DNA from: JACRBK01 sp964427955 | GTDB taxonomy: Bacteria > Chloroflexota > Anaerolineae > Aggregatilineales > Aggregatilineaceae | Reading direction: 5' to 3' | Length of the DNA stretch: 7,597 nt | NCBI GenBank assembly: GCA_964427955.1 | Contig: CAYRWY010000297.1 | Coordinates: 1 to 7,597 of the forward strand | Shown here: piece by piece, positions 1 through 6,274 of the stretch | Position numbering within the stretch: the first letter of the stretch is position 1 | Layout of the letters: every line of letters begins with the position of its first letter | Notes under the pieces: generated by a model | What the model was told of the DNA's origin: nothing | The model's database searches: none | What the model saw: the letters and a program-made list of their open reading frames with translations, nothing else | Position numbers and translations under genes: made by a program

Positions 1-148
1 TCCCCCGCACGGCCGGGGCGGAATCTATTCATTATAAAACAGACGGCTTTGCTTGTTTGGTGTTATTATTTAGAAATTGAGATTGCACTGTGTTTGGTCG
101 TGACACTCTTTGCCCTTTGCCAACGACTTAATACACAAGGATACGTAT
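1..148 (+). other. Upstream leader of the sigma factor gene; no gene recognised
   Basis: This stretch is clearly more AT-rich than the rest of the window. The first 20 bases contain a short GC-rich dyad (CCCCG at 3-7, CGGGG at 14-18) that could be the remains of a hairpin ending an upstream gene, but no T-run follows it. TATAAA (33-38) and TATTAT (64-69) resemble -10 boxes, but neither has a convincing -35 element 16-18 bases upstream, so no promoter is called. An ORF starting at 49 overlaps the sigma gene in another frame and is a shadow. Confidence 0.4.
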
Positions 149-679
149 ATGGCTTCAAACAGCAGCGACGAGGTACTGGCGAGGCAGGCGCAGCAAGGGG
201 ATCGGGACGCTTTTCTGTTACTTTACGACCGCTACATTGATAAAGTTTTTAACCGGGTGAAAAGTCGAGTGCCGCCTCAGTACGCCGAGGATGTGACTCA
301 AGAGATTTTTATTGCGGTAGTGCGCTCTATTCGCAATTTTGAGTCACGGTCGCGCTTTAATACCTGGATGTACACGATTGTGAACCGTCAGATTGCTGAG
401 TTCTACCGCCAGCGCCGTCGTTACACTGATGATCAGTCCGTGAGTCTGGATCAGGCAGAGTATCTGGCCTCGGATGCTCCGTCGCCGGGTGAGGATGAAG
501 CCGTATTGATTCAAAAAGCGTTGCAGAATCTGCCGTCACACTATCAGGAAGTGATTATGCAGCGATTCGCCGATGGTCTCTCGTTTGCCGAAATCGCCGA
601 GCAGCGTAATCAATCGCTGGAGGCCATCAAATCATTGTATCGCCGGGCCATACAGGCTCTTCGAGATGGAATAGGGTAA
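149..679 (+). CDS. RNA polymerase sigma factor, ECF / sigma-70 family
   Basis: This 176-residue protein has the length and two-domain layout of an ECF sigma factor, which binds core RNA polymerase and directs it to a specific promoter set. Region 2 spans about residues 19-92. It includes the core-binding motif DVTQEIF near residue 48, the aromatic/basic stretch FNTWMYTIVNR, and a basic end (YRQRRRY). Region 4 spans about 117-173, with LPSHYQEVIMQRF and the helix-turn-helix LSFAEIAEQRNQSLEAIKS. The linker between them is acidic and polar. The ATG at 149 is preferred over an in-frame TTG at 110 because AAGGA lies 7 bases upstream of it and because the extra 13 residues resemble no sigma sequence. 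The next gene starts six bases after the stop and encodes a small membrane protein, the usual place for a sigma regulator. The family assignment is firm; the regulon and inducing signal cannot be read from the sequence. Confidence 0.95.
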   Translation: MASNSSDEVLARQAQQGDRDAFLLLYDRYIDKVFNRVKSRVPPQYAEDVTQEIFIAVVRSIRNFESRSRFNTWMYTIVNRQIAEFYRQRRRYTDDQSVSLDQAEYLASDAPSPGEDEAVLIQKALQNLPSHYQEVIMQRFADGLSFAEIAEQRNQSLEAIKSLYRRAIQALRDGIG

Positions 680-685
680 TGGGCT

Positions 686-1111
686 ATGGTTGACGATGAA
701 AGGTTAGACGAAATGTTGTCCAGTTTCACCGACCAATTGATCGCCGGTGAGGATGCTCCCGTGTCGCCCGAGCTGGAAAATTTGGCGCACGTGGTGCGTC
801 AGTTGCACCGGGTGGTTGCGCCAGATGGGCGGGTGACTCCTACCTTTCGTACCCAATTGCGCCAGCGGCTTCAGCGCGAATGGGTCGTCCAGCATCAACG
901 CCAGCCGCGCTTCTGGCAGAACCGCTGGGTCATCCAGTCGCTAGCCGCCGGTGTCGCCGTGCTGATCCTCCTGATCGTGCTCCTCACAGCCTCCGATCGG
1001 GGGGGCGCGGAGCAGGGCACCGCCTTGGGGTCTATGACCTGGCTGGCCGGTATCATCCTCGCCATCTTCGGGATCGGTGTTCTGATCTATTGGTTCCGCC
1101 AACGACACTAG
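686..1111 (+). CDS. Two-helix membrane protein, candidate non-zinc anti-sigma factor
   Basis: This 141-residue protein has a soluble N-terminal part of about 80 residues that is charged and helix-prone. It carries the pattern LDEMLSSFTDQLIAGE near the start and FRTQLRQRLQREW at about 54-66. Two predicted membrane helices follow at about 83-101 and 118-137, joined by a short polar loop (SDRGGAEQG), with a basic tail (RQRH). With the positive-inside rule, both ends should be cytoplasmic. It starts six bases after the sigma stop, with AGGG 9 bases before the ATG, so the pair is probably co-transcribed and coupled. By position and shape it is likely to hold the sigma factor at the membrane. It has no cysteine at all, so the HxxxCxxC zinc motif of common anti-sigma factors is absent. 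The role is inferred from context; the gene itself is secure. Confidence 0.75.
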   Translation: MVDDERLDEMLSSFTDQLIAGEDAPVSPELENLAHVVRQLHRVVAPDGRVTPTFRTQLRQRLQREWVVQHQRQPRFWQNRWVIQSLAAGVAVLILLIVLLTASDRGGAEQGTALGSMTWLAGIILAIFGIGVLIYWFRQRH

Positions 1112-1218
1112 CGATCCCAGAGAATAAAATTCTTGAAAAATAGAACTTATTCAAGGATTTTGACCGACACAAATAACAGCAGATCGCTCATCTTAGGCGC
1201 TAAGAAAGGGAACTTTCC
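1112..1218 (+). other. Intergenic spacer with nested inverted repeats
   Basis: This AT-rich gap holds two nested dyads. The inner one pairs AAAATTCTTGAA (1126-1137) with TTCAAGGATTTT (1150-1161) around a 12-base loop, with a single G-T wobble. An outer 7-base pair, AGCGATC (1110-1116) with GATCGCT (1182-1188), could close it. The inner stem is AT-rich and ends in only four T residues, so it would be a weak terminator of the sigma operon. It may instead be a structured leader of the next gene. No convincing -35/-10 pair was found. Confidence 0.3.
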
Positions 1219-1785
1219 ATGAACCGCTTTTCTCGTCGTGAAATGATCACCCTGGTAGCGGGGTTTGTGGTGGGGTTGCTGATCGGTATGGTGGTCGTGG
1301 GCAGCAGCGACGACTTGCGCACCTCGCTTTTCGGGACGGCTGCGCAGGAGAAAACCGTCAAAATGGAATACTACTTGGCCAACCTGGAATCCGCCCAGGA
1401 GTGGCTGATCCAGACTTACCCCGAAAATACCGAGAAGCTGCAAGCTTCCGTGAGCGTGCTGACCAAGTCCCCGGCTGCCGGTTTTGTCTTCGACTTCAAG
1501 GCGGCTGAAGAAGATATCAAGTTCATCCTCCCTCAGGCCTATGGCGCGTTGGAAGGGGAAAAAGACCCCTCGAACTTGAAGGTCGATAATTCGGACAAGA
1601 CCTCGGTGTGCCTGGGCGTGGACGACGATCCCTATGAAGGGACGAAAATGTACCTCTACTTTAGCATTCCTGAGGACCGCGCCACGCAGTTCGATATTCC
1701 CAAGGACTGGGAACAGTTGAAAGACCCCAAGACGAACGTGATGTATTGGAAACTGGTCGGCTGCTATCCTGAGCCGGAGAAATAA
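1219..1785 (+). CDS. Unrecognised single-pass membrane protein
   Basis: This 188-residue protein is not one I recognise. A short basic N-terminus (MNRFSRRE) precedes one hydrophobic segment at about 9-29, rich in Gly and Val (VAGFVVGLLIGMVVVG). This looks like an uncleaved signal anchor that would put the remaining 155 or so residues outside the membrane. The outer part begins with a helical stretch (about 43-82, including YYLANLESAQEWLIQTYP), followed by a mixed acidic region. It has only two cysteines (131 and 182), which could form a disulfide in an extracytoplasmic domain. The start is supported by AAAGGG 8 bases before the ATG. The gene stands alone between two intergenic regions and is followed by a strong hairpin. 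Residues 42-66 lightly recall a helical coiled coil. No catalytic motif is visible. Confidence 0.8.
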   Translation: MNRFSRREMITLVAGFVVGLLIGMVVVGSSDDLRTSLFGTAAQEKTVKMEYYLANLESAQEWLIQTYPENTEKLQASVSVLTKSPAAGFVFDFKAAEEDIKFILPQAYGALEGEKDPSNLKVDNSDKTSVCLGVDDDPYEGTKMYLYFSIPEDRATQFDIPKDWEQLKDPKTNVMYWKLVGCYPEPEK

Positions 1786-1826
1786 CCCCGCGGCATCCAT
1801 CCCGCATTGGTCAAGCCGTTCTGTTC

Positions 1827-1859
1827 CCAGGGGCCGTTTTCCTAGAAAATGGCCCCTGG
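1827..1859 (+). terminator. Strong 15-bp hairpin, likely terminator or mRNA 3' end
   Basis: CCAGGGGCC (1827-1835) pairs perfectly with GGCCCCTGG (1851-1859). The stem continues through a G-T wobble (1836/1850) and TTTTC (1837-1841) with GAAAA (1845-1849), leaving a three-base loop. It lies 41 bases after the preceding stop. It lacks a proper T-run on either strand (ATCTTCC follows on +), so it is not a textbook intrinsic terminator. It may act as a weak terminator or as a 3'-end stabiliser. Confidence 0.6.
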
Positions 1860-1873
1860 ATCTTCCAATCGTG

Positions 1874-1889
1874 AAATTTATCTAAATTT
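1874..1889. promoter_or_regulatory. Perfect inverted repeat, possible operator
   Basis: AAATTTA (1874-1880) and TAAATTT (1883-1889) form a perfect 7-base dyad around TC. It lies 76 bases before the transporter start and after the hairpin that closes the previous unit. Its position suits an operator for the four-gene operon. AT-rich palindromes also arise by chance, and no clear promoter hexamers flank it, so the role is tentative. Confidence 0.25.
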
Positions 1890-1918
1890 TGGGCCTGGAA
1901 GTCGTCTTTGCGGGTAAG

Positions 1919-1969
1919 ATGGTAGTAGCTCAGTGTGTCCTGGTCTCGGCTGGAAATGAGTATTTATGA
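1919..1969 (+). CDS. Possible 16-codon leader ORF overlapping the transporter start
   Basis: An ATG at 1919 opens a frame of 16 codons (MVVAQCVLVSAGNEYL) whose TGA stop (1967-1969) overlaps the transporter's ATG (1966-1968) in an ATGA arrangement typical of translational coupling. A purine-rich GGGTAAG lies directly before it, only about 3-4 bases away, which is short for a ribosome site. The peptide shows no repeated codon that would suggest attenuation. It may be a coupling leader or chance. Confidence 0.2.
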   Translation: MVVAQCVLVSAGNEYL

Positions 1970-3312
1970 ACGCCCGTCTCAAACAGTGGTTTGCGCTCCG
2001 TCCTGGCGAAGCAAAGTTAGTGCTGCTCATGGGCTTTTTGCTGCTGGGCAATTCGGCGGCCCTGGCCGTGTCGAATGTAGTCTCTGTCAGTGGCTTCTTG
2101 AGCGAAGTGGGTGTCAACGAGATTCTGCTGGTCTGGATCGCCGACATGCTGTTGGTGGCGTTGGCGACGGGCCTGCAATCGCTGATCGTGGATCGTTTCG
2201 ATCGGGTTTCCCTGCTGCGCTGGATGGGCTTCTGTTTTGGGCTGATCTACGTCATCTTGCGCATGATGTTCGTCTTCCATGTGCCCGGCTGGATCAACTA
2301 TTCCATTCTATTTCTGCTCACTGAGCAGCAGTGGCTGTTCTTCCCGCTGATTTTCTGGATTCTCGCGAACGATATCTTCGACATGGCGCAGGCCAAGCGC
2401 CTGTTCCCGCTCATTGCCAGCGGCAACTTCATCGGCCAGGTGTTGGGATTGGGAATCGCCGCGGTAGCCCCCGGCTTGATGACGCGGATGCATGTCGATC
2501 ACGCCGAACTGCTGTCGATGAACGTGCTGATCTATCTGATGATCTACGTTCTGATTGGCGAAGGGCTGGGCCACATCAAGCCGGTCAAGCGTCCCAGCCA
2601 GCCGGAGACACTGCGCGAAACGCTCACCGAAGGATGGGGCTTCGTGCGCGAAGTCCCTTCTTTTCGATACATGACCTTCGTCATGATTGCCGCGATCCTG
2701 GGTTTCACGATTGTCGAGTTCCACTTTCTCGCGGTCATCTCTTCGGATGCCTCCTACAGCGACGCCGATAGTTTCCAGACGTTCTACAGCCTGTACAGCC
2801 TGGGAGCGACGGTGGCTGCGATCCTGATTCAGTCCCTGCTGGCGAGCCGGATTATCAACAAGATGCATTTGAAGAGCATCTTTTTCATTTTCCCGCTGGT
2901 TTTGTTCAGCGGACTGGCCTGGCTGCTGATCTGGCCCACCAGTATTCTCAGCGTACTCACTGGGGTGACTTTACCCCGTTTGAGCAAGGAAACTATTGAC
3001 GAATCGGCGCGGAAGTCGTTCCAGGCTTTGGTGCCTCCGGAGCGGCGCGGGCGGGTGAGCATGTTCATGGACAGCTACCTGTTCGCCATCGGGGCCATCG
3101 CGGGCAGCGTGATCCTGGGTGTGGTCATCCTGCTGGGAAAATGGCTCGACATCTCACACGTGTACTATATCTACCTCGCGATTGCCATTGGGGCAGCCGC
3201 CGTGGCGATCGGGTTTTCTGTCAAGTTCTACCAGGCTTATGATGCCAGCCTGCTCAACTGGCGTCTTAAACGGCGCCAGCGTGTTTCCGTATTGGACAAA
3301 CTTGAGTTTTGA
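1966..3312 (+). CDS. Npt/Tlc (ATP/ADP carrier-like) MFS-type transporter
   Basis: This 448-residue polytopic protein has about twelve hydrophobic segments, beginning near residues 17-40, 52-75, 85-105 and 112-133. Two loops are characteristic. WILANDIFDMAQAKRLFPLIASGNFIGQVLG (about 131-161; key residues AND, FD, AKRLFPLI and SGNFIG) and the stretch from TIDESARKSFQALVPPE through RGRVSMFMDS (about 343-370) match, from memory, the conserved loops of the Npt1/Npt2-Tlc nucleotide transporter family and its bacterial relatives. Family members exchange nucleotides in intracellular parasites. Distant relatives in free-living bacteria are often fused to HEAT or cyclic-nucleotide-binding domains, which are absent here, and their substrates are generally unknown. 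The ATG is preceded by GGAAA at 9 bases. The gene leads a probable four-gene operon. A plain MFS permease is the alternative; nucleotide transport itself is not shown. Confidence 0.75.
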   Translation: MNARLKQWFALRPGEAKLVLLMGFLLLGNSAALAVSNVVSVSGFLSEVGVNEILLVWIADMLLVALATGLQSLIVDRFDRVSLLRWMGFCFGLIYVILRMMFVFHVPGWINYSILFLLTEQQWLFFPLIFWILANDIFDMAQAKRLFPLIASGNFIGQVLGLGIAAVAPGLMTRMHVDHAELLSMNVLIYLMIYVLIGEGLGHIKPVKRPSQPETLRETLTEGWGFVREVPSFRYMTFVMIAAILGFTIVEFHFLAVISSDASYSDADSFQTFYSLYSLGATVAAILIQSLLASRIINKMHLKSIFFIFPLVLFSGLAWLLIWPTSILSVLTGVTLPRLSKETIDESARKSFQALVPPERRGRVSMFMDSYLFAIGAIAGSVILGVVILLGKWLDISHVYYIYLAIAIGAAAVAIGFSVKFYQAYDASLLNWRLKRRQRVSVLDKLEF

Positions 3313-3358
3313 AACGTAGAACGGTCGATCCCATTCCATCGTTGGAGAGAGAATTAGC

Positions 3359-4000
3359 TTGGTCCCGCCATTATTGGTTCGTCGTGTGCAGCAAAAAGAA
3401 GCCCATTGTGGTCCTGCCACGTTAGAGATGCTGTTTGATTTTTATGGAGTAGCGGTGCCCCAGGAGGCTTTTGTCGAAGCGGTCGGTATGACCCAGACCA
3501 TCCGGTATGCGCCGGGAATGCGGCTGGACGAGCTGGCCCGCTCGGTAGAGTTGCTGTTCCCCCAGGGGGATTATGTGCTGCTGGCCAAGTACAACGCCAC
3601 TGTTCAGGACCTGGCGCTGCTGGTCAACGAATACCAGCAGCCGGTAGGCGTCGAATGGCAGGGGCGCTTCCTTCAGCCGGGCGACCGGCTGGTCGAGCAG
3701 GGTCACTACAGTGTGATCTTGGGGGTCGATCAGGATCGAGACCTGTTGAAAATTGCCGATCCTGAAGAGAAAAATATACTGACGGTAACCGGTGAAATTT
3801 CGATCCCAGTTTTTGAGGCGCGTTGGTGGGAAGTGGACAGAGTCCCGCTGCCGAATAACGGCGCGACCCCGAAAATTCTGTGGACGGAGCACCTTGTTTT
3901 TGTGCTGGCCCATCACGGAGACCTCCCGCGTTTTGAGGCGGTAGGTCTCAGTCCGGTGTCGCTGGCGTTGATGTGGGCCGCGAACAGCGAGCCTGCCTGA
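3359..4000 (+). CDS. C39-like papain-fold cysteine peptidase, cytoplasmic
   Basis: This 213-residue protein has the landmarks of the peptidase C39 / C39-like family. Gln11 is the probable oxyanion-hole residue, six before the nucleophile Cys17 in KEAHCGPATLEM. His116 lies in QGHYSVILGVD and Asp134 in KIADPE, giving a complete Cys-His-Asp triad. C39 enzymes classically cut double-glycine leader peptides; many C39-like relatives have unknown substrates. There is no signal peptide or membrane helix, so it should act in the cytoplasm. After the catalytic core (to about 160) comes a C-terminal segment of about 50 residues without clear homology. The start is TTG, chosen because GGAGAG lies 9 bases upstream and because later in-frame starts would cut into the region before Gln11. 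It begins 46 bases after the transporter and ends 16 bases before the methyltransferase. Cleavage specificity is unknown. Confidence 0.8.
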   Translation: MVPPLLVRRVQQKEAHCGPATLEMLFDFYGVAVPQEAFVEAVGMTQTIRYAPGMRLDELARSVELLFPQGDYVLLAKYNATVQDLALLVNEYQQPVGVEWQGRFLQPGDRLVEQGHYSVILGVDQDRDLLKIADPEEKNILTVTGEISIPVFEARWWEVDRVPLPNNGATPKILWTEHLVFVLAHHGDLPRFEAVGLSPVSLALMWAANSEPA

Positions 4001-4016
4001 ATCGAAGGACTTTCCC

Positions 4017-5123
4017 GTGACTCTTCCCGATCTTCGGTACCACCTGGAGCATCTCACCGCCTGCCCGATCACCCATCAGCCGCTGCGCTGGCTGGAGGAA
4101 GGCGATCTTGCTTCCGTCAATGCCCGTATTGCACGGCACGAACTCTGTCACTTCGATACGACGCCCGCCGAAAAGCCGCTGGAAGCCGGGCTGATCACTG
4201 CGGATGGTGCCGTGGTTTATCCCATCGTGCAGGATATAGCGCTGCTGCTGCCCGATTTCGCGTTGGTCCTGGGACGCCTTGAGGGGGTGCAGGTCCCGGA
4301 CTATCAGCCCTCGGTCCGCGACTTCTACGATACGGTGGGGTGGTCTCCCTCCGGGGACGGCTACTATGAAGACGCCCACCGTTACGAAGACCTGCGCCCG
4401 GTGGCGCACGACTACGTGTACGACTGCCATCTGCGCGTCAACGATTATCTCCCGGCGCAGGGGATCTATCTGCTGGATGTGGCGTCCGGCCCGATCCAAT
4501 ATCCCACCTATCTCACCTACTCGGAACATTTCGAGATCAGGGTCTGTGTCGATATTTCTTTCCGAGCGTTGGTCGATGCTCGCCAGCGTGTTCCGGCGGG
4601 ACGCGGCCTGTTCATTCTGGGCAATATTCGCAACCTGCCGTTCCAATCCGGGGTGTTCGATGCCGCCGTATCACTCCATACGGTGTATCACATCGTGGCG
4701 GAACAGCAGCACGCCGTCTTCGACGAGCTGCACCGGGTGATCAAGCCGCACGGACGCGCGGTGGTGGTCTATACCTGGGGCAATATTTCGCCGCTGAATA
4801 AGTTGGCAGCGTGTCTGGTGCAGGCTCAGCGTGCCGTGCGTCGAGCGCTGCACCGGCAGGCTCCTGGACGGTTTGCCGCCGTACCGGCGGAAGACACTTT
4901 TTACTATCATCCTTTTCCCTACCGGTGGTTCAAACAGCAGACCTGGGATTATAAATTTACCATCCTTTGTTGGCGCAGCATCAGCGTCGACACCTCGAAG
5001 CTGTTGTTTCATGGCTGGCTGGGGAAAAAGCTGCTGCGGATCATCTTCCGGTGGGAAGCCCGTTACCCTGAGTTTGTGGCCCCGCTGGGCCAATATCCGC
5101 TATTCTTGATTGACAAGGCGTAA
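4017..5123 (+). CDS. Class I SAM-dependent methyltransferase with N-terminal Trm112-like domain
   Basis: This 368-residue protein has two parts. Residues about 8-85 resemble a Trm112/UPF0434-like domain: LTACPITHQPL, then a variable stretch, then GAVVYPIVQDIALLLPD, matching the usual CPxC...YPI.dGIP.LLP pattern. The second cysteine of the first pair is replaced and only Cys15 and Cys44 remain, so zinc is probably not bound. The catalytic part follows. Motif I is LLDVASGPIQ (152-161), with fewer glycines than usual. The acidic ribose-binding position is Asp179 in VCVDIS. NIRNLPFQSGVFDAAVSLHTVYHI (203-226) is the typical Methyltransf_11 stretch, then FDELHRVIKPHGRAVVV (235-251). The last 100 or so residues are aromatic- and basic-rich and may bind the substrate. 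The start is GTG with GAAGGA 7 bases upstream. It lies 17 bases before the receptor gene. The substrate is unknown: small molecule, lipid or peptide are all possible. Confidence 0.85.
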   Translation: MTLPDLRYHLEHLTACPITHQPLRWLEEGDLASVNARIARHELCHFDTTPAEKPLEAGLITADGAVVYPIVQDIALLLPDFALVLGRLEGVQVPDYQPSVRDFYDTVGWSPSGDGYYEDAHRYEDLRPVAHDYVYDCHLRVNDYLPAQGIYLLDVASGPIQYPTYLTYSEHFEIRVCVDISFRALVDARQRVPAGRGLFILGNIRNLPFQSGVFDAAVSLHTVYHIVAEQQHAVFDELHRVIKPHGRAVVVYTWGNISPLNKLAACLVQAQRAVRRALHRQAPGRFAAVPAEDTFYYHPFPYRWFKQQTWDYKFTILCWRSISVDTSKLLFHGWLGKKLLRIIFRWEARYPEFVAPLGQYPLFLIDKA

Positions 5124-5140
5124 ACCAAGGGGAGTTTGGA

Positions 5141-6214
5141 ATGCAATCAGCCGAACCTACTTCGAATAACAAGAAGCGGAATCCCGTCTTTATAAGCCTG
5201 GCCATCAGGCTGTTGATCGGTTTCACCCTCGTGTTTGGCATCGTTTTTGGGGGCGCTTACTATTGGTTTTACCGGTTCAGCACGAACGTGGCGATGGACC
5301 GGCTCAAGGAGGACTTGACGGTCCTACTGACGGGCGTGGCCGGACAGATCGATGGGGACCAGTTCAGCGCGATGGTTCAAGCGGGAGGCACGCCTACCGA
5401 GGAAGGATCTGTTCCTGACGAGAGCAACAGCCCGTACTGGGATCAAGTGCGCTTTCTGAACGAGATCACCCAGATCGATCCCCGCGCCGGGATCTATACT
5501 TATGCCCGCGGATCGTCTCCGGATGAGGTCGTGTTCGTCACCGACGGAGGGGCGCTGGCGCAAGACCCTTCGGCGGCGAAATTCTTGCAGAGTGTCGTCT
5601 ATCCTCCGAAGGATGCCGCGGTCATTCTGTCCGGGTTGGATCATGTCGAACTCTACATGCAGATCTATTCTGACCCGAATTTCCCCGGCTCGTGGGTGTC
5701 GGGGTACGCGCCGATCAAAAACAAGGCGGGGCAGGTCGTTGGGGCGGTCGGGATCGACTTTCGCGCGGATTATGTCCGGCAGGTGCAAGCCGACGTCAAG
5801 GACGGTTTTGCGCCCGCGGCGGTGATCAGCGCCGTGCTGTTGATCGGTATGGCCTATTTCGTCTCGCGCGTGTTGACACGCCCGGTCGTCGCGTTGACCA
5901 AAGCGGCGGAGTTGATTGGCGAGGGCCAATACGATCAAGACCTGTCCGGCCTGATCGGTGGGCGTCTGACGGACGAGATCGGCACCCTGGCGCGCGTGTT
6001 TGTCATTATGGTCGATAAAGTCCGGCAGCGTGAGGAAAAACTTAAGAAACAGGTGGCCGAACTGCAAATCATGATCGACGACACCAAGCGTCAGGAACAG
6101 GTCTCCAAGATCGTAGATTCCGATTTCTTCCGCGATCTCCAACAAAAGGCGCGGGCGATACGCCAGGGGTTCACCACCCCAAATACCGAAACCCCGAAAT
6201 CGGAAGGCCAATAG
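5141..6214 (+). CDS. Transmembrane Cache-HAMP receptor without an output domain
   Basis: This 357-residue protein has a basic cytoplasmic N-terminus and a first membrane helix at about 17-42. An extracytoplasmic sensor of about 175 residues follows. It ends in YAPIKNKAGQVVGAVGIDFRADYV, the closing strands of a Cache/PAS-like fold. The second helix is at about 223-243. A HAMP domain lies at about 244-298, with the conserved Pro248 and DEIGTLARVF, and is followed by a charged coiled coil (about 293-320). The tail contains SKIVDSDFFRDLQQKARAIRQGF and a polar end. No histidine kinase, GGDEF, cyclase, phosphatase or chemotaxis signalling domain follows the HAMP, and the stop is natural and followed by a terminator, so this does not look like a broken gene. 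It must pass its signal by binding a partner. AAGGGGAG 6 bases before the ATG is one of the strongest ribosome sites here. It is the last gene of the probable operon. Confidence 0.85.
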   Translation: MQSAEPTSNNKKRNPVFISLAIRLLIGFTLVFGIVFGGAYYWFYRFSTNVAMDRLKEDLTVLLTGVAGQIDGDQFSAMVQAGGTPTEEGSVPDESNSPYWDQVRFLNEITQIDPRAGIYTYARGSSPDEVVFVTDGGALAQDPSAAKFLQSVVYPPKDAAVILSGLDHVELYMQIYSDPNFPGSWVSGYAPIKNKAGQVVGAVGIDFRADYVRQVQADVKDGFAPAAVISAVLLIGMAYFVSRVLTRPVVALTKAAELIGEGQYDQDLSGLIGGRLTDEIGTLARVFVIMVDKVRQREEKLKKQVAELQIMIDDTKRQEQVSKIVDSDFFRDLQQKARAIRQGFTTPNTETPKSEGQ

Positions 6215-6219
6215 CTGCC

Positions 6220-6254
6220 GGTCACACCCGGCGTCTGATCGGGTGTGACCTTTT
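6220..6254 (+). terminator. Intrinsic terminator of the four-gene operon
   Basis: GGTCACACCCG (6220-6230) pairs perfectly with CGGGTGTGACC (6240-6250), leaving a nine-base loop, and TTTTCT follows at once. The 11-bp GC-rich stem, the T-run and the position five bases after the receptor stop make this a textbook rho-independent terminator on the + strand. Confidence 0.9.
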
Positions 6255-6274
6255 CTCCGTCGCTAGACTCGCAT

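Noticed and set aside
110..148. TTG start at 110 for the sigma factor
   Set aside because: It has no good ribosome site and adds residues not typical of sigma factors, while ATG 149 has AAGGA at a good distance.
1147..1800. Minus-strand ORF of 217 codons opposite the orphan membrane protein
   Set aside because: The + strand frame has a ribosome site, a signal anchor and sensible composition. The antisense frame shows no motif. The + strand gene is itself unrecognised, so some doubt remains.
5324..6211. Minus-strand ORF of 295 codons opposite the HAMP receptor
   Set aside because: The composition is Arg/His/Asp-rich with no recognisable motif, typical of an antisense shadow. The + strand protein has clear domains and a strong ribosome site.
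1966..6214. Reading the operon as a known RiPP or bacteriocin gene cluster
   Set aside because: No precursor peptide, no ABC exporter and no cyclase or other modifying enzyme is seen. A C39-like peptidase and a methyltransferase alone do not define such a cluster.
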